Shown here: positions 1-34,961 of the stretch, piece after piece
Layout: the number at the start of each line of letters is the position of its first letter
Position numbering within the stretch: the first letter of the stretch is position 1
Origin: Apteryx mantelli
Taxonomy: Eukaryota > Chordata > Aves > Apterygiformes > Apterygidae
Length of the DNA stretch: 64,000 bases
Assembly (NCBI RefSeq): GCF_036417845.1
Contig: NC_089979.1
Span: 52,490,275 to 52,554,274, forward strand
Direction of reading: 5' to 3'
Notes under the pieces: generated by a model
Seen by the model: the letters and a program-made list of their open reading frames with translations, nothing else
Told to the model about the DNA's origin: nothing
Databases searched by the model: none
Program-made: the position numbers and the translations under genes

Positions 1-3000
1 AGAGAGAAAAGAATAGAAAAGAAAAAGGCAGGTTGTTTCTAACTGGTGATGGCACAGCAGCTGATCTGATCTGATAGCCTGCTGCCACTGTGAGGGGGAG
101 GGTTTTCCCTCTCTCTGCCTTCACAGTTCTTCCACGATTTACTCCTGGGCAGGCAGCGGCACTGATTCATGTCAGTGAGGGTCCGCGATCCAGTTGTCTG
201 TAGGCAGAAAGCTGCAGACGCCTCTTGCTGAGCTAGTGAGTGGAAGCAGCCCGCTAAGGAGCATGATGATTGCTAAAGCTGATGAGAAGTAAATATGAGG
301 GTGTTCATATTTAGGGAAGGGGAGAATAGAAAGAAGAGCAAGTGGAGGAACAGTGGGACCTTTTTCTTACAGGTAGCAGTGAGTTGTTTGATCAGCTGCC
401 CTCAACTCCAGGTGCTGTGCCCTGCTTTTTTTGCTTACCCTGACCTCTTTACCTAAGCATGCAAAGGAAGAGGAGCAGTGATGATCTTTATGGAATATAT
501 GCATTTAGCTTTTAATAAGTGTTTGAAAATTGTTGCCTTGTTGGACAGTGTAGCAGAACCTGATCTCAGTGATGGAAACCTACCATGATGCAGTTCAGTA
601 ACTGCATACAGGCTTAACTTTATGCAAGTAAATTCACTTAAGGTTTTTCATTACTTCAGTGAACTCCAGATCAGGCTTCAAAGCATTGAAGTAGGCATTA
701 AACGTGTTGCTGAATGGACACAGACTTTAACAAATGCTTTTAAGACTTTTTAGTACACTCATCTAAGTTTGATCCAGCTCTCTGTGGTTCATAGGCACCA
801 CTCTATTGACTCGATGGAGAGGTGTATCAGATCCAGTAAAAAGAGCTTCATATATAAGTTCACCTAATTTTATTCATTACTTTAATCACTTATCACTGAT
901 AAATATGAATCAGTTCATGATGAACTTAAAAGCAGTTGCATTACCGATTGTAGATTTGACACTATACAGTTATGATATGCTAACTTACACATATTGTATC
1001 AGCACAGTTGAGGTGTTTTATTTTAATATACTTGGACCAGGGCACTTGACAAAGTTAATGTGTGTTTAAAAAAGAAAGAATCTGGTGCATCAGCTGAGCT
1101 CTGGCAACTGCCATGTGCATGCTCTTAGCCCTGCAGAGTACCTTTTCTTGTCCTGCAGCAAAAAAGGGTCAACTTGCATTTGCCATGAGTACACCCATGC
1201 GTGTTTACCCTTGATTGTTTACTTGTAAAGCTGCAATAGCATCATCTGTCTGACCTCTGTGTTCATTTAATGTTATTTAAAATTAAGAAGAATTTGTGGA
1301 AGATTGCATAGGTCTGTTTTTACATGTAAATTGAAAAAAAAAATCATGTGTTAGATAAAACAAAGAATTTTTCATTTAAGCTCTTAGCAAACATGCACTA
1401 GCGTTATGAAGCTAATTTTTATATTCATTTTTCATTAATTGTCTGTTTTCTTCTTTGTTCCAGCTAACCACATGTACAGTGCTTAATGGAATCTCATGGG
1501 ATGCGATCTGAAAAACAGGGCTCTTTTAACCACACAAAGCAGTGCAGACGGGCTGTTGTTCCTTTCAACATAACTATCACAGGCTTCAGGGTTAAGATTG
1601 CTATTACTGTCTCCTCCTTGCTTTGGCACAAAAGCACGCTGAGGGTGTTTAATTGCGGGTTTGCCTAAAGGTAGATTAGATTAATTATTACTATGTAATG
1701 CAAGTTAAAGCAAATAAAGCTTAGCTAGGTGTATGAAAAAGGTGCTGCCTTTTTGGATTTAAAAAAAAAGCCTGTCAATCATGATGAAATGCAGCCAACT
1801 CTCTTCGTATCAGTGAAAGAAGACGACTGTTTACCCTGTGAAGGGGATATTTATGTCAAGATGAGCATATGAAACTGCGTAGAGGAGGAAGGTTTCTCAA
1901 TGAGAAGGACTGCAATTGCTTTCAAGACCCAAAGTTGTGTTCTTGAAGACTGCAGAACTAGCTTAAAAATGAAGCCTTATCACTTGAACTTCAGTGCCTT
2001 CACTGCAGAGTTCTTAGCAGCCTTAATGCTAATCACCCACTGTGGAATGGATCAAAGTGTTAAATATTTTGCGTTATGCTTTACAAAACACTGATTCAGC
2101 AAATTTGTAAAGGGGGGACAACAAGTAATTGCATTTAATCTATGCATTTTTGCCAAGCCATACCGAATTATTTTACTATTAGAGGCATTAGAAACTAACA
2201 GTAAAAAGAACCAAGTTTGGAAACATATTTTGGGGTACATCATTTCTATAACTGTATAATGTATTGCCTTACAATTTTAAGTGATAACGTACATTAAGTT
2301 AACAAACATTTAAGAAATGTATGCACTGTTTGAAATGTAAATTATTCTTAGAACACTTTACTGGGTTTTACATTGTCATTTTAGTGCCTTAATTTGAGAT
2401 AATTGTATTATTGCCATGTCAATAAATGTAGAATTCTAAAACTAAACAAAGGAAACCTCTAAAAAACTATTGCATATCAGTGGTTTTTACTGAACTTTAA
2501 TTGGTTGAAGTATTGTAGATGCTAGATACATTTTCTAAATTAAATACTATCTTTGAATGAGAATTCCTCTTACAAAGAAAGACTGGTCTGGCTCACAAGA
2601 CAAGAGATGGGTAGGCAATGCAAACAAAATCATATAACACCCAAACTCCAGATAATTCAGGAATTTTCAGTAAATGCTGTCAAACTCTTGCTTTGTAGCG
2701 GAATACATTCATGGTATGGGCAGTATGGTTTTATTTTATTTCTTAACCAAATACCTCCTCAGTAATTTATAATGGCTTTGCAGTTGTGTATTAAATAAGA
2801 AGCACTGGAAAACTGATTCGTCCTTAGGACGATTTGCATGTTTCAAGTGGTATTGAAAGCCGCACTGATGGATATGTAATAATAAACATATCTGTTATTA
2901 ATATGGTAATGACTCTGTGCTCATTTAATGAGAAATAAAGTAATTTATGGAAGGACCCTTTTGAAAATGACTGGCATGGTGTTTTCTCCTGACTGCAGTT

Positions 3001-6000
3001 TACACTTCTTTGTAAGCATTCAGACATTGCAAGAGGTTCTGGTACAAGGTGCATTTGCAACATAATGCCTATGGGACTCTGAAAAATTTACTATTCTTCA
3101 TGTATAAGTAAATACCATAGTAAATATAATTTAATATAAATTGTATTAATACTGTATAAATGAAAAATTATAAAATTTGTATAACTTACTGGCCTGATGC
3201 TGTAGCAGCCTAATTGCATTATGTACATTCAACCACCACCTTCAATTTACCTTGTGATTGCTGAGGTTCTGGTGTAAAGATTCTTCATCCTTCATGATGT
3301 GGGTTTGGTGTTTCAGAAATGCCACTTATTTGAGGGGAGGGAACCCAGAAAAAGGAATCTTGTTTGTTCAAAAGAAAAGGCCTGACTTTTGGACCAGGCT
3401 GCCCTCCCTTAGCAGCCTGTGCATCCCATGAAGCTGTCCGTAAGTCTCTCTGAGTAATCTGCCAAGGCCTGCCAGACAGTGGAGTAGGGACAAGTTACTT
3501 GGGGATGATCGGATGTCCATTGCAGGTCTCACAGGTTGGAAGTAGGGATAACAGCTGTAGGAGACCCAGTAGATTTTGGAAAGTTCCTCTATACTGAGCT
3601 TGGTACATCAGAAATGTCAGCAATTTTCAAAGCTATGGATGTAGCACGCTAAAGACCACCTTCCAGCTCTCCAGTCTCTTGCAGCATTGACTGTTAGCTT
3701 GCAAAGCGTAACAGGTGATAATTGTGACCTGCCATATTCGCCTGTCATGTCCCCAGTGGGAAATAATATAGTAAGATGAATAAATTTAAATGTATATCAC
3801 TTAAATACAGATATTATTTTAGGAAACTGGGAGCATTAGGAAAGGCCTATGGTCAGGTCATACTCAAGAGCTGGATTGATTAATATTTAGATTGCTTTTC
3901 CACTTTCCATTATGTGTAACTGGCTATGTGAACAGTCTCAAAAGCTCTTACTGATTCATTTCTTAACCAAAAAAGTCTTGTCTCATAATTCCAGGTTTTA
4001 TGATTGGAAAAACAGCATGAAAACTGTTATGAATAGATAATGACTAGTGGGAAGAGGGAAGAACTGTGGAAAAAATGGATTTGCTTCACAGACTGCTAAA
4101 AAAGCTATGGAAATGATAGTATGCTGAAATACTGCATGTTTCTAAATGCTTGGGAAAAAACAGCAGATGTAATGAAGTGTAAAATTACATTGACTTGTAT
4201 GTGTGGGGTAAGTTGCAACTAAAATACTGTAATAATAAAGTCTAGACGTGCAAATTACAGTTTGTGTTCTGATATACAGATGTGAGCACTTGTTTACTAT
4301 AAGCAAGATGTCTATCTACACAGGAATAGCTATACTTTGCCAAATGTTTTTAGTGTTTTAAAAGGTAATTCCTACAATCTCAACTGTGCAGGCAGATATT
4401 TTGGGTATAAAACATTGTTTTTAAATCTTTAGCAAGCTATTGGCTCGGCCATTCAGAAAGAAGATACTAGTTCCCTGCTATGCTCACTACAACTCCACCT
4501 TTTCATGCTCTTATCTTACTTTGCTTAACTATTACCCCTGTGATTAATGATTAATCTCTTGCACGATTATTTTACTTAGCCACATCTAATACAGCGCCAT
4601 GGAGAATCATCAAGAGATGTGAATGTATCAGCTGTGAAGAGCTGGCATAAATCAACCTGATATCATTCATTTCAGTGAAGCTGTAGTTTTATACACCGTT
4701 TGAGAAACTGAGAAGTCTAGATTTTTCTGCCTAACAGTGATCATTTTTTGCTGATTTGCTTCCACCTTTTTTCCATTTTCTATTACTGCAGTAGGCTGGC
4801 TGCTCATTAACATTGGTAGAATGCCAAAATCTGTTCTGTGTCTTTCCCTTTTCAAGTCTCCCTGTTCCTGCTGAAGGAAACAGGAAAAGAAAATGATGGA
4901 AAAGTAGTTAATTGTGGCAAAACAGTCTGAGAAGAAGATACTGCCTCTCCCCAAAGCGGGATTTAGCAGCAACCAACTAGGCTATAGCCAGAAAGTCAGC
5001 AATCGTGCAGCTCCTTTGAGAGAAGTGGCCACAGGTGCTGAGCTTCCTTTCTTTTAAGAGCTGATGAACACTAGTGGTAATTTTTCATGTACTAGTTGAG
5101 AACACATGAGAAATGCAAACAGAAAAGGAACAGTGATTATTTTTATTGGAAATGGAAAATAGTGTAAATTTGTAAAAGACAGCATTGATCATAAAAACTC
5201 ATAATTTTTGTATAACTGTGAGGGATACTGCCCTGTTTTCTTTATGATTCTCTTCTGCATATTAGTAGCAACATACAGAAAGTGGAAAAATAAAATACAA
5301 TATGAAACAATTGCCTCTCTTTCCTCTTTGCTGTTTTCCTTTTCCTTGTGTTGACATTCCATTTTCTTGTGCTTGCTTTCCATTTCCTTTAATCTTCACA
5401 GTCTGCAAATGATCACTAGGGCATCAGTATATGACTAGCATTTCTGATGCCATACAGCCTTCAAAGATATTTGGAAAAAGAGCAGAGAGACTCTGATCTA
5501 AAAGAATTACAAGTTCTTTTCTGTGTTCTCTACTACCTCCTTGTGTTGTGCTTTGGTATGAGTACAAGGAGTACATGAAGATAGAAGCAGGGGCAAGGTA
5601 ATACCAGACCAGGGATACATCAACAGAAACATTTACTGTTCTTAGATGGAAATAATCATTTTGGTGTTATTAGAATAAATCTGTAGAGAAAACGGCCTGA
5701 TTCTCTCTCAGGTCTTGTACTTCTAACTCAATTTTTTTGCTTTTATTTTTTCCTCCTAATTGTCTAAATTGCAATGGGTGACACAAGAATCCAGATCGAT
5801 GTACTATTCTTGTCATTTATCACCAAACAAGACTCCTTTGGCACTTTGGAGCCACAATCCCTACCTAATAGCTAGTTATCCTTGTTAAAATCAAGTCTTT
5901 AAAGGAAAAAACTCCAACAAATGAAAAGTATTTCATAAATGACGTAACTTTCTAGGGAGTATTTTATTCATGTTAATGAAAAGAGTATCAAAATCTATGT

Positions 6001-9000
6001 AGATTATATACAGGAATGGTTATGCTATGTTTTTGACTTTCCTCTAGTTTTTTTTTTTCTTTTCCTTCCCTCAAAAGTACATTTTTAGTGATCCAGAACT
6101 CAGAAGTTTGAAAACCACTGAAAGGGAGCATGTAACACTGGAATGGGAAATACTAGGTATGCTACATGAAACAGCTCCTGGATTGCTATATTATCCTTTA
6201 CCCTGCTATGACACTTTATATCAGGTAGTATTGGAAGTCACACCTTATTTACATTGTATTTTTCAGTTTGTTCTTACCATGACATAGGGACCAAATGTAA
6301 CTGTGGATTTCGTAAAGGGCGTGCCTGGGTTGTGCAGCACCCCAGGCCCCTAAGCGGGCAGCTTTAGGAGACTCTACTATGCCGGGCAGCCCGGCTCATC
6401 TCCGCTCTGACCATGCTCAGCTACAGCATCGTGTGAGATGGTGGGCAGATCACGCGTACTAGGGTTTTTGCAGATACTTTGTTCTTGGGTGTTCATTTTC
6501 TGGGTGCTCATGTTGAGATAGTCAAGGTTTGTGCTGCAGAAATGTGGAGAGCTCACCTTTGCTTTGAAGGAGAACTTTTCTTTAAACATGTAAAGCACTG
6601 TAAAGTACTAGTACACTGTAAAATCAGACTTAAAGCACTGAAAACTAGGATTCTTTTCATTTTAATAGGCATGGCAGTTATCTGTAAGAGAAGAGTTAAA
6701 TGTGTGATATGATCTCATCTGTGCTATGAATACATTACATACATTAAAGTTTTTAAAGCAAAAAGATACATAGGAAGGTTCCCAAGAACATTATGTTCCT
6801 CATAGAAAATAAAATGTACAGTAAGAAATGCTCATAACAATATATTGGAGGATAGCACATCTTCTGCTTAAAAAAAATAAGAAATATAAATGCAGTATTT
6901 TAATTCCTAAGACTCAATTATTTAAAATGAAGAATGCCATCTTTGTTCTATCACAGACATTGCAAAGGTGCCTAAAACATGCCTTGCAAAAGGGCTTGCC
7001 TTCCTTCCCCACCCTTTTTGCTGTACTGTAGCATCTGCTTGTGCTGTTTGAGGGTAGCCTTGTTACCTGTGCTCTTCAGAATGGAGCTGCTGTAGATTTC
7101 ATGGAGTAAAAACCCTCTCATAAACAGATCTGAACTTGCTCTGACCCATCTTCCAGCCTTAATAAATCCTGCTAAGCCTACCGGCCTGCATGCAGTATTG
7201 TGCTACCAGGACTACCCAGCTCAGCTTTTGGATCAAAGCTGGCTTGCATCCAGCAAGCTTGGAACACGAAGAAAAAGAGCTTGGGTCAGCCTGCAAAATG
7301 CCACAGAGACACAGGCCACACAGGCAGTTCCTCCTTCCAACTTCTTCTGCAGACCCAAGCCGTGATTCCCTTAAGGCTTCTTCACTAAGAAAAAGGATGC
7401 TTGTAATAATGCTAACTTGTGTTTTACTATTTTAATGTAGTCAAGGTAATCTGTTCTTGAATTCATATTTATACATCATGTCGCACTCTTTGTTTCTGTA
7501 CTCTTTATGTCAGTTTGTGTAAGGATCAAGGAAACCAGCATCTGTCTATTGATCCTGTATTTAAGGAAAAAGGCACAAAGCTGTTATGGGAGGAAAACAC
7601 CAAACTGATCTCTGGGGAAAGAAGAGGAAAAGAGGGAAGCAGTGGTTTTTGATCTTGGGGAGAGCAGGAAGCGTTTTTCTGCACACAGGAACTCTGTTTT
7701 TTCTTCTCCAGCACAGCACCCTCTAGTGCCTTCGCCAAAATCTGGAACCAACTGTTCTATAATGACTTGAGATGGGACCTGATTCTCTAAAGGTTACACG
7801 GGGGAGTATGTATTCAATTCAACTTCAGACTGTAGAGCATTAAATTAATTTCCCCTCCATGTTTACGACCTTACACTGAACAATGAAATCAGCCTTCATT
7901 CTTCTCCATGACAAACTGAAAAGACTTACGTTTCTAAGCCTCAGTTCTTAAGGCTTATTTTCAAGCCCTGGGCTGTTTTTATGGCCTTCCTTTTTGTGTA
8001 TCTTTCTTCAACCATTTGGAACTGAAAATCACATTTGTGAGTAGCAAGTCGTCAAGGCAAGACCCTTCCTGCTTTCGGTATCTCTCTTTTCTATAACAAA
8101 AGTGGGCCAGAAGTGCAAACATAGACAACCAAACAGTGGCAAAAGTTCTCACAGCTATAAGTAGGAGAGGAGCTGATGAAGGTAATAGTGGTGAGGTTTC
8201 CAGGGGTGGTGGCTAGGAAGGGTCTCAGGAAAGGAAGAGAAGGGTTTAAAAATGTCTCATTCTGGCACTCTGTTTCTTTCTATACATTTAAGTATTGGTT
8301 CAGTTTCTTTAATCGCAGTCTAATAGCAAGAGCTTTTGTATAAGTAGTTGAGACTCATGTCCATGCTTATTGTTCTTAATATCTTTAAAACTGTTCTTTT
8401 TATTGTCCTGAGTGCTCTTGGCCATTGTTATCACACTAATCCTTTAGCTTTCCTTAACAGTTATCTTTCACAGAGGATTTTGAAAATTGTAATTGCCATT
8501 AGATTTGCCTTTCACCTCTCCCACTCTAATAACATTTTTCTGTTGACAATTTTATCTCTTCTTTTGCATTTCCCTATAATCCAAATGTATTTCATCCAGA
8601 ATAGCTTTCTTTTCCATGTTTGTGTAATCACGGCTTTTGGGTGCACCAACAGAATGTCTTGAAATACATCTTAGCTTTTTGACACTTTGCTCTTTAAATT
8701 CATATTCCCAGTTTGTTGTGCCAACAGCCATTCAAAACTTTGTGAAGTTGGCTCTTTAAGACTTTGAACTATACACATTACTCCCTGGTTCTGCATTGTT
8801 TGCACAAAATAAGTTTAATCAGATCTGGTATCTAGGCAACTGCTAATTTTAGGTCAGTGATGAATGAGCTTGCATACTTAGGGGGAAAGAAGTCCAATAT
8901 TTAGTTACGCTTTCTTGTGTACCGCTCTCTGCTGAGAAATTATTGTTATCTTTGGACAGCCTGTGGACGTTTTGTTGTTGGCCACCTACGGTCCACTGGA
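1..9000. other. Intergenic or unassigned sequence upstream of USP14
   Basis: About 9 kb of AT-rich sequence with many stops in all frames. The longest open frames are roughly 100 codons, look like random translations, and lack flanking splice signals with a continuing frame. No exon, RNA gene or clear mobile element was recognised. A small GC-richer patch near 6,310-6,450 stands out from its surroundings but has no identifiable content. Distal enhancers or untranslated exons of an unrecognised gene cannot be excluded by eye. Confidence 0.6.
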
Positions 9001-9418
9001 AGTGGCTTTTCTCCCTTTGCATCACGAGTGGCCGTTTGAAGAGCAGCATGTCTCTGCCCTGGCCAGGGGTCATGAGCAGCAGGACCCCGAGCAGCACGGA
9101 GCGACTCGCTGGAGTCCCGGGCCGCCGCCGCCGCGGCTGCTGCTTTCTCCGGCGACGTCCGTGAGGCGCCGCTGCAGGGCCCCCGCCCTGCGCCAGGTGG
9201 CGACTGTTACGATACGAGCTCGGGCCAAACAGCTGTCGCGACACGAGCCCGCTCGACCCTGGCCCAATGGAGTGCCCCTGGGGGGGCGCTACAGCGGGGA
9301 GGGAGCCCCGCAGAGCCAGGCTCAGCCCGAGGGAGCAGGGGAGGCCGCCTGGGCGCTTCGGGGCCGGCTCTCGCCACGGCGGCCGTTGCGGCCGTCACCC
9401 GCCGCGGCGCGCGGAGCT

Positions 9419-9444
9419 GGGGGGGGGGGGAGGGGGGGCGGGGG
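9419..9444 (+). other. G-quadruplex-type G-run in USP14 promoter
   Basis: Runs of 12, 7 and 5 G separated only by single A and C bases, enough for four or more G-tracts with short loops. A similar G-run lies at about 9,793-9,814 just inside intron 1. Such sequence could form a G-quadruplex on the coding strand; only the sequence potential is shown. Confidence 0.6.
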
Positions 9445-9505
9445 TGGAAAAGAGGGAGCGCCACCCCTGCCCCTCCGCGGGCCTGGCGGCGGGGTCCGCC
9501 CCGCC

Positions 9506-9512
9506 CTTCCGG
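9506..9512 (+). promoter_or_regulatory. USP14: ETS/GABPA-type motif 1 of USP14 promoter
   Basis: CTTCCGG heptamer, the core of the ETS-family (GABPA, ELK) site common in CpG-island promoters of housekeeping genes. It sits about 230 bases upstream of the USP14 start codon and 30 bases from a second copy. Function is inferred from motif and position. Confidence 0.45.
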
Positions 9513-9535
9513 TGCTGCGCGCGCACCGCGCCCTG

Positions 9536-9542
9536 CTTCCGG
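9536..9542 (+). promoter_or_regulatory. USP14: ETS/GABPA-type motif 2 of USP14 promoter
   Basis: Second CTTCCGG heptamer, about three helical turns from the first and in the same orientation. Paired ETS motifs near the start site are common in TATA-less promoters. Confidence 0.45.
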
Positions 9543-9619
9543 CGAGCGGGCCCCGCTTGCAGCGTCATCCTCAGGGGCCGGTTTGAATGAGACCCCGAGG
9601 GCGGGGGGGCCGCGTCCGA

Positions 9620-9640
9620 GCCGCCGCCGCCGCCGCCGCC
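9620..9640 (+). repeat. (GCC)7 triplet repeat in the USP14 5'UTR
   Basis: Seven uninterrupted GCC units about 105 bases upstream of the USP14 start codon, followed by further GC-only sequence. It probably lies in the transcribed leader. Repeats of this type are length-polymorphic in many genes. Confidence 0.7.
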
Positions 9641-9744
9641 ATCGCCCGCCCGCGCCCGCGCCCGCCCCCGCCCCGCTAGCGCGGCTCGCCCCCGCCCGGC
9701 ACCGCCGCACCTCGCGGGACGTGCCGCCCGCCCGTCCCTCCGCC

Positions 9745-30958
<21,214 letters not shown>

Positions 30959-30990
30959 TCTTCAGTTTTAGTCATTCTGCCTAGGTGTGA

Positions 30991-30996
30991 AATAAA
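30991..30996 (+). terminator. USP14: Proximal poly(A) signal AATAAA of USP14
   Basis: Canonical hexamer 33 bases after the stop codon; would give a very short 3'UTR. Confidence 0.45.
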
Positions 30997-31446
30997 TGTT
31001 GATTACTGATCACTTCTTTAACCCCAGAGCTTTAGCAAGTGGATACCATGTGAAGAGGGTTATTGTTTAAAAACTGATCCATGTACCAATTAGTCACTGC
31101 TGGACTGGACTGCCCACTGTGGTGGTGACAATACTTAAAATAGCTTTAATGTCTTGCAGAAGAAAATTTTTTTTAAATGAGCTTCCTTCCCCTCTAATGT
31201 CATGAAGTATTTATTACACACCTATTCTCACATTTGTTACTCTTGCATGGTTTATACCACAGTTCAGTAGCTGTCCATTCTTTGCCTTACCTGGCAGTTT
31301 TGTCAGGAAGGTAGAAGTAAAACTATTGCCTCATTGCATAACTCAGTGCTGCTGCCATAGCCAACAACCATGGCTACGATCAAGTATTTTGTCCAGCCTG
31401 ACCTGCTGATTCAGTCTGTTCTGTTGCTGGCATTTCATGACTTTAA

Positions 31447-31452
31447 AATAAA
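31447..31452 (+). terminator. USP14: Second poly(A) signal AATAAA of USP14
   Basis: Canonical hexamer with a GU-rich element about 20 bases downstream, the usual arrangement for cleavage near 31,470. Confidence 0.55.
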
Positions 31453-32482
31453 TTGTGATCAATAACAATGTGTCTCCATTAAAAAATGGTCATGTCTTGA
31501 TAGTGTAGTTAGTATGTGTTTGTCTTTACTACTTAGCCACTACTGAGCTGTATGTCTCAAAGCAGTTGTGGCATACTGCTGGCAGCTACTAATGGTCTTA
31601 AATCCCTACAGTTTTTTTTTTTTTTTAATCTGTATAAGAAAAGTGCTGTTACATGAGAAGTCTAGTATGGTAGCTCAGATCAGGAAAATTGAGATTCACT
31701 TACAGTAATTTCTCTTCTTTTCCCTATGAGAATATAGCAGATATGAGCAATTGTGAGGCTAAAATAAAAAAGCATCTCAGTGTTAGCTACAGGCAGAAAG
31801 CCCTAGGCCATGAACAGCTAGTTCAATTCAACTTCCACCTAGGGGATTTGATTTCTAACATGTGTCCCAGGCCCTTGGGGGAGAGCGTTACTAGTATTAG
31901 TCCACATTCATATGAAATAGCTTAAGTTGCGTCTTCTTTAACATTGACTGTATTGTGAGTTTAGCTGTGCCTCACCTCCTTTCTAGAGGCAGTGATTTGA
32001 TTATGTAAACTATGAACTTCTCAAATAGTTTTTTTAATCTTATAATTTCTGGTGATGATTATTGTACTGCCTCCTTTACAGCACAGCTTCCAGTGTGAGC
32101 ATATGAAAGGCCTAAGGGTGTTTAAAAAGAGAAAAAAAAAAAGTTTAAAGGCAAGTTTCATTACCACCTCATTGAGGAAGCCCCAGTGCAGTACTAAATC
32201 CATTTCTGTGTACACCACAAATGGTACAGGTTCCTCTTTCTTTGTTTTTAGACACTTTTTCTGCCTGCTGTTACAAAAGAAAGGGAGATAGAACATGTGG
32301 CTGGAGTTGCTGGTTCATGGAACTATGTTCTCCCCCTTGTGTTCCTATGATTAGTGCTTGCTCTCAAAACTCTTTAGGCAGCTGAAAAACACCTGCTGCC
32401 AGACTTTGGCTGAGCCTTCTGCTCTAAGCAACTGTTCTGAAAAGGGAAGTGGTACCAACTGCATGACCTACCCCTATGGAAT

Positions 32483-32488
32483 AATAAA
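32483..32488 (+). terminator. USP14: Distal poly(A) signal AATAAA, possible USP14 end
   Basis: Canonical hexamer in the context AATAATAAATAAG; another AATAAA follows at 32,641. Either could mark a long USP14 3'UTR, but this is position-based inference. Confidence 0.35.
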
Positions 32489-32660
32489 TAAGCCTTTATT
32501 ACTGGTCATAGCCTGATTATTTAAAAAAAAAAAAAATTCATCCCATTTTTTTTGCCCTTGTTTTTTCTAATTTTGAGATGTGTGCCTTTATCACATCCAA
32601 AAATGTACTCTTAAGTTCTCTGACTGGGAAAGATACTCTAAATAAATTACTGGCATTCCA

Positions 32661-34930
32661 AAAACTCTTTAGGAGAAGCATAAATTATTAGCTCAGTTTG
32701 TCCTGTCATTTCAATTTCCAGTGGAGTTTACTTTTTTCTAGGTATATCAAACTGCACCCCTGATCTACAGCACAGGGAGTGGGGCATAAATCAGTGGTAG
32801 GGATACTCACATTCAGTATCTCTGCCCAGGAGGCTTTATTTCTATCCTTCTGTTTGAGGGCCACACCGGTGCAGTCACATCTTTCTGAATAAACTGTCAG
32901 ATGCAGAAGACACGCACTTCTCAATATAGAAAGTGATACTCACAAGGCTGCTCTGTTGCCAAGTCAGAGAAAGGGACCAAATCCAAACCAGACAACAGCT
33001 CAGTGCCCAGATCTTGTCTTGAACATCAGAGTGCTGAGATTACAGTTCACACCTGAAGAATCAAGAACACAAACCACTAGACACAGATTTCCTCAATCGC
33101 TTTCTCTTGTAGCCTGCCTAATCCCTGTTTTTCTCAGCATCAAGAAGGCAGCAATCAGATGATAGGCAACATTCATTTTACTTCAGTAATGGAATAGGGG
33201 GGGTCTCACCCCCTCCCCCATTTTAAGTAGAAATTGCAAATATTAATACCATGATTTGATGAATTGCTCTGATTCAATAGGTGGCTGCAGTTCCAAGTGC
33301 AGAAATCCAGCCTCTTCTCAGCCCAGCTGTTAGTCATCCCCACACCTGAATGACAGGCCCAGGACCCTTAGTCAATTGACAACTTTTTTGTACCTTCTAC
33401 CTCTCAAAAGCTGTGGTAAGAGCTATGACCTCCCTAAAAAAGATGAGAATCATCTTGCCAGCACACAACATTCCCCAGCAACCTGCCTGTGAAATTCAGC
33501 AATTATTTTTCCACATTATTTTTCCTAGTGTTCCAAGTCTGGCTAACAACATTAAAATGAGTCTCTTTCAGATTTAAAAGCAAACAAAAACCACAGTCTT
33601 GGAATCATCAGACCTGTGCTCTAACACCAGTTTTTAGTTTGTTTGTTAGAAATTTGCTCAAAAAGAGCTGATACAACATACGACAGTGCAGCTATATGCT
33701 TCTATTGTACGTGAAAGTCTCAAACCACAGTAGTCAATGCTTAAACTAAAGGCAGACAATTGAAGAGCTGTGGATGCACACTGTTTAGTCAATCTTGCTC
33801 TCTGTAGAAACATCTTTGCATCAAGCACTTCAGTTTCACATACCTACTGCATGAAAAACTTCTTTAATATATTTTCATTTTCCTGTCTAATTTCATTGAT
33901 TATCCCATTCACTTGCAGTGTGAAATACAGAGTCAGACTTGTATTATTTCCAGCAATCACCCCATTGGCCCAGACCAGCTCTCACTGAAGCTCTCCCTGT
34001 TCAACTCCAAAGGGAGAGGCAGGCACAGAAAGTTTAATCAATAGGTCTGCGGGCAGGAACTAGCCTCAGTGTCGCTAGCTAACCACTGTGGAAATTCAGA
34101 GCTATGATTTAATGGCTGAAACAGAATACTCTGCAGAGAGAAAAATTCTATGATATGTAGTTTTCCAACTACTCAGCAATTAGGATAAATTCCACTGAAT
34201 TAGGTAAATTTTACCACAAGAAACATCCATGAAACAAACTGCAGCCAGCTACAACTTAATACCACAAAAAAACCTTGATTTTTGACAGAAAACATCCTGC
34301 TACATGAAACAACTTCTGCCCATCAAAGAAAGAGCTATGTCCTTACTATGAAATAAGCCATCACACAGTAATGAACTGGGACAGAAAAAAACGTTTACCC
34401 TGAGTCAGAGGAGTTTGTACATAACCAGGCATAAATGTATATGTAGAGACTAAAGTTAATAATTATTAGAAACATCATACATAAAAACACCCCTAGTTAT
34501 TGACTATTAATGTCCAAAAAGAACCAGTTCTTCACCATGACAGAAGAATCCATGGCAGCATCCTTCCAAGGACACCAGTTCTTTACTGAAAGCAAATACT
34601 ATTTTCTCAAAGTTGAGTTGCAAACATGTACATCTTGATGGTCTACAGATCCCAAACACCTCAAATGATGAGTTAGCAGTCATTCATACCTCTGCATGCT
34701 CTGAGAAACCACACAAAAGAGAGCATGCAGTTACACAGACCATCAACCACCCTGTCTGAAAGAAGTGACCTTGACTCTATTGATACCAAGCCATTCTACT
34801 ACTATAGTCTGCACAGAAAGCTGCCTCTGCCTCCATCCTCCCTTTTACATTTCCACCATTTAAGCACAAAGCTTGCTATTTCTGGGTCAGGATGACTAAT
34901 CCTTAATTTCTCAGAAAGACCAGACAACAA
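32661..34930. other. Spacer between the convergent USP14 and THOC1 genes
   Basis: About 2.3 kb without a supported gene. Open frames are short and have no homology I recognise. It contains a G-run/C-run at 33,196-33,219 and simple A-rich tracts. It probably holds termination regions of both genes. Confidence 0.55.
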
Positions 34931-34948
34931 ACAGTGTTATCAAAAGGT

Positions 34949-34961
34949 TTTATTGTTTATT
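34949..34961 (-). terminator. THOC1: Twin poly(A) signals of THOC1
   Basis: Two AATAAA hexamers on the - strand (34,956-34,961 and 34,949-34,954), about 90 and 96 bases after the THOC1 stop. Cleavage is expected about 15-25 bases further (near 34,930), giving a 3'UTR of only about 120 bases. Confidence 0.75.

Larger units (their letters stand above)
30959..32660 (+). other. USP14: USP14 3'UTR (end uncertain)
   Basis: Non-coding sequence after the stop, with AATAAA signals at 30,991, 31,447, 32,483 and 32,641. The one at 31,447 is followed by a GU-rich TGTGTCTCC, so a 3' end near 31,470 is plausible; the distal ones would give a 3'UTR of about 1.6-1.7 kb. Which ends are used cannot be told from sequence. 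Confidence 0.5.

Noticed and set aside
4667-4972. 101-codon - strand frame in the left intergenic region
   Set aside because: No homology, no splice continuation, no promoter context; within chance length.
8963-9586. 207-codon + strand frame upstream of USP14
   Set aside because: Half of it is compositional CpG-island translation; no splice-linked continuation or recognised homology.
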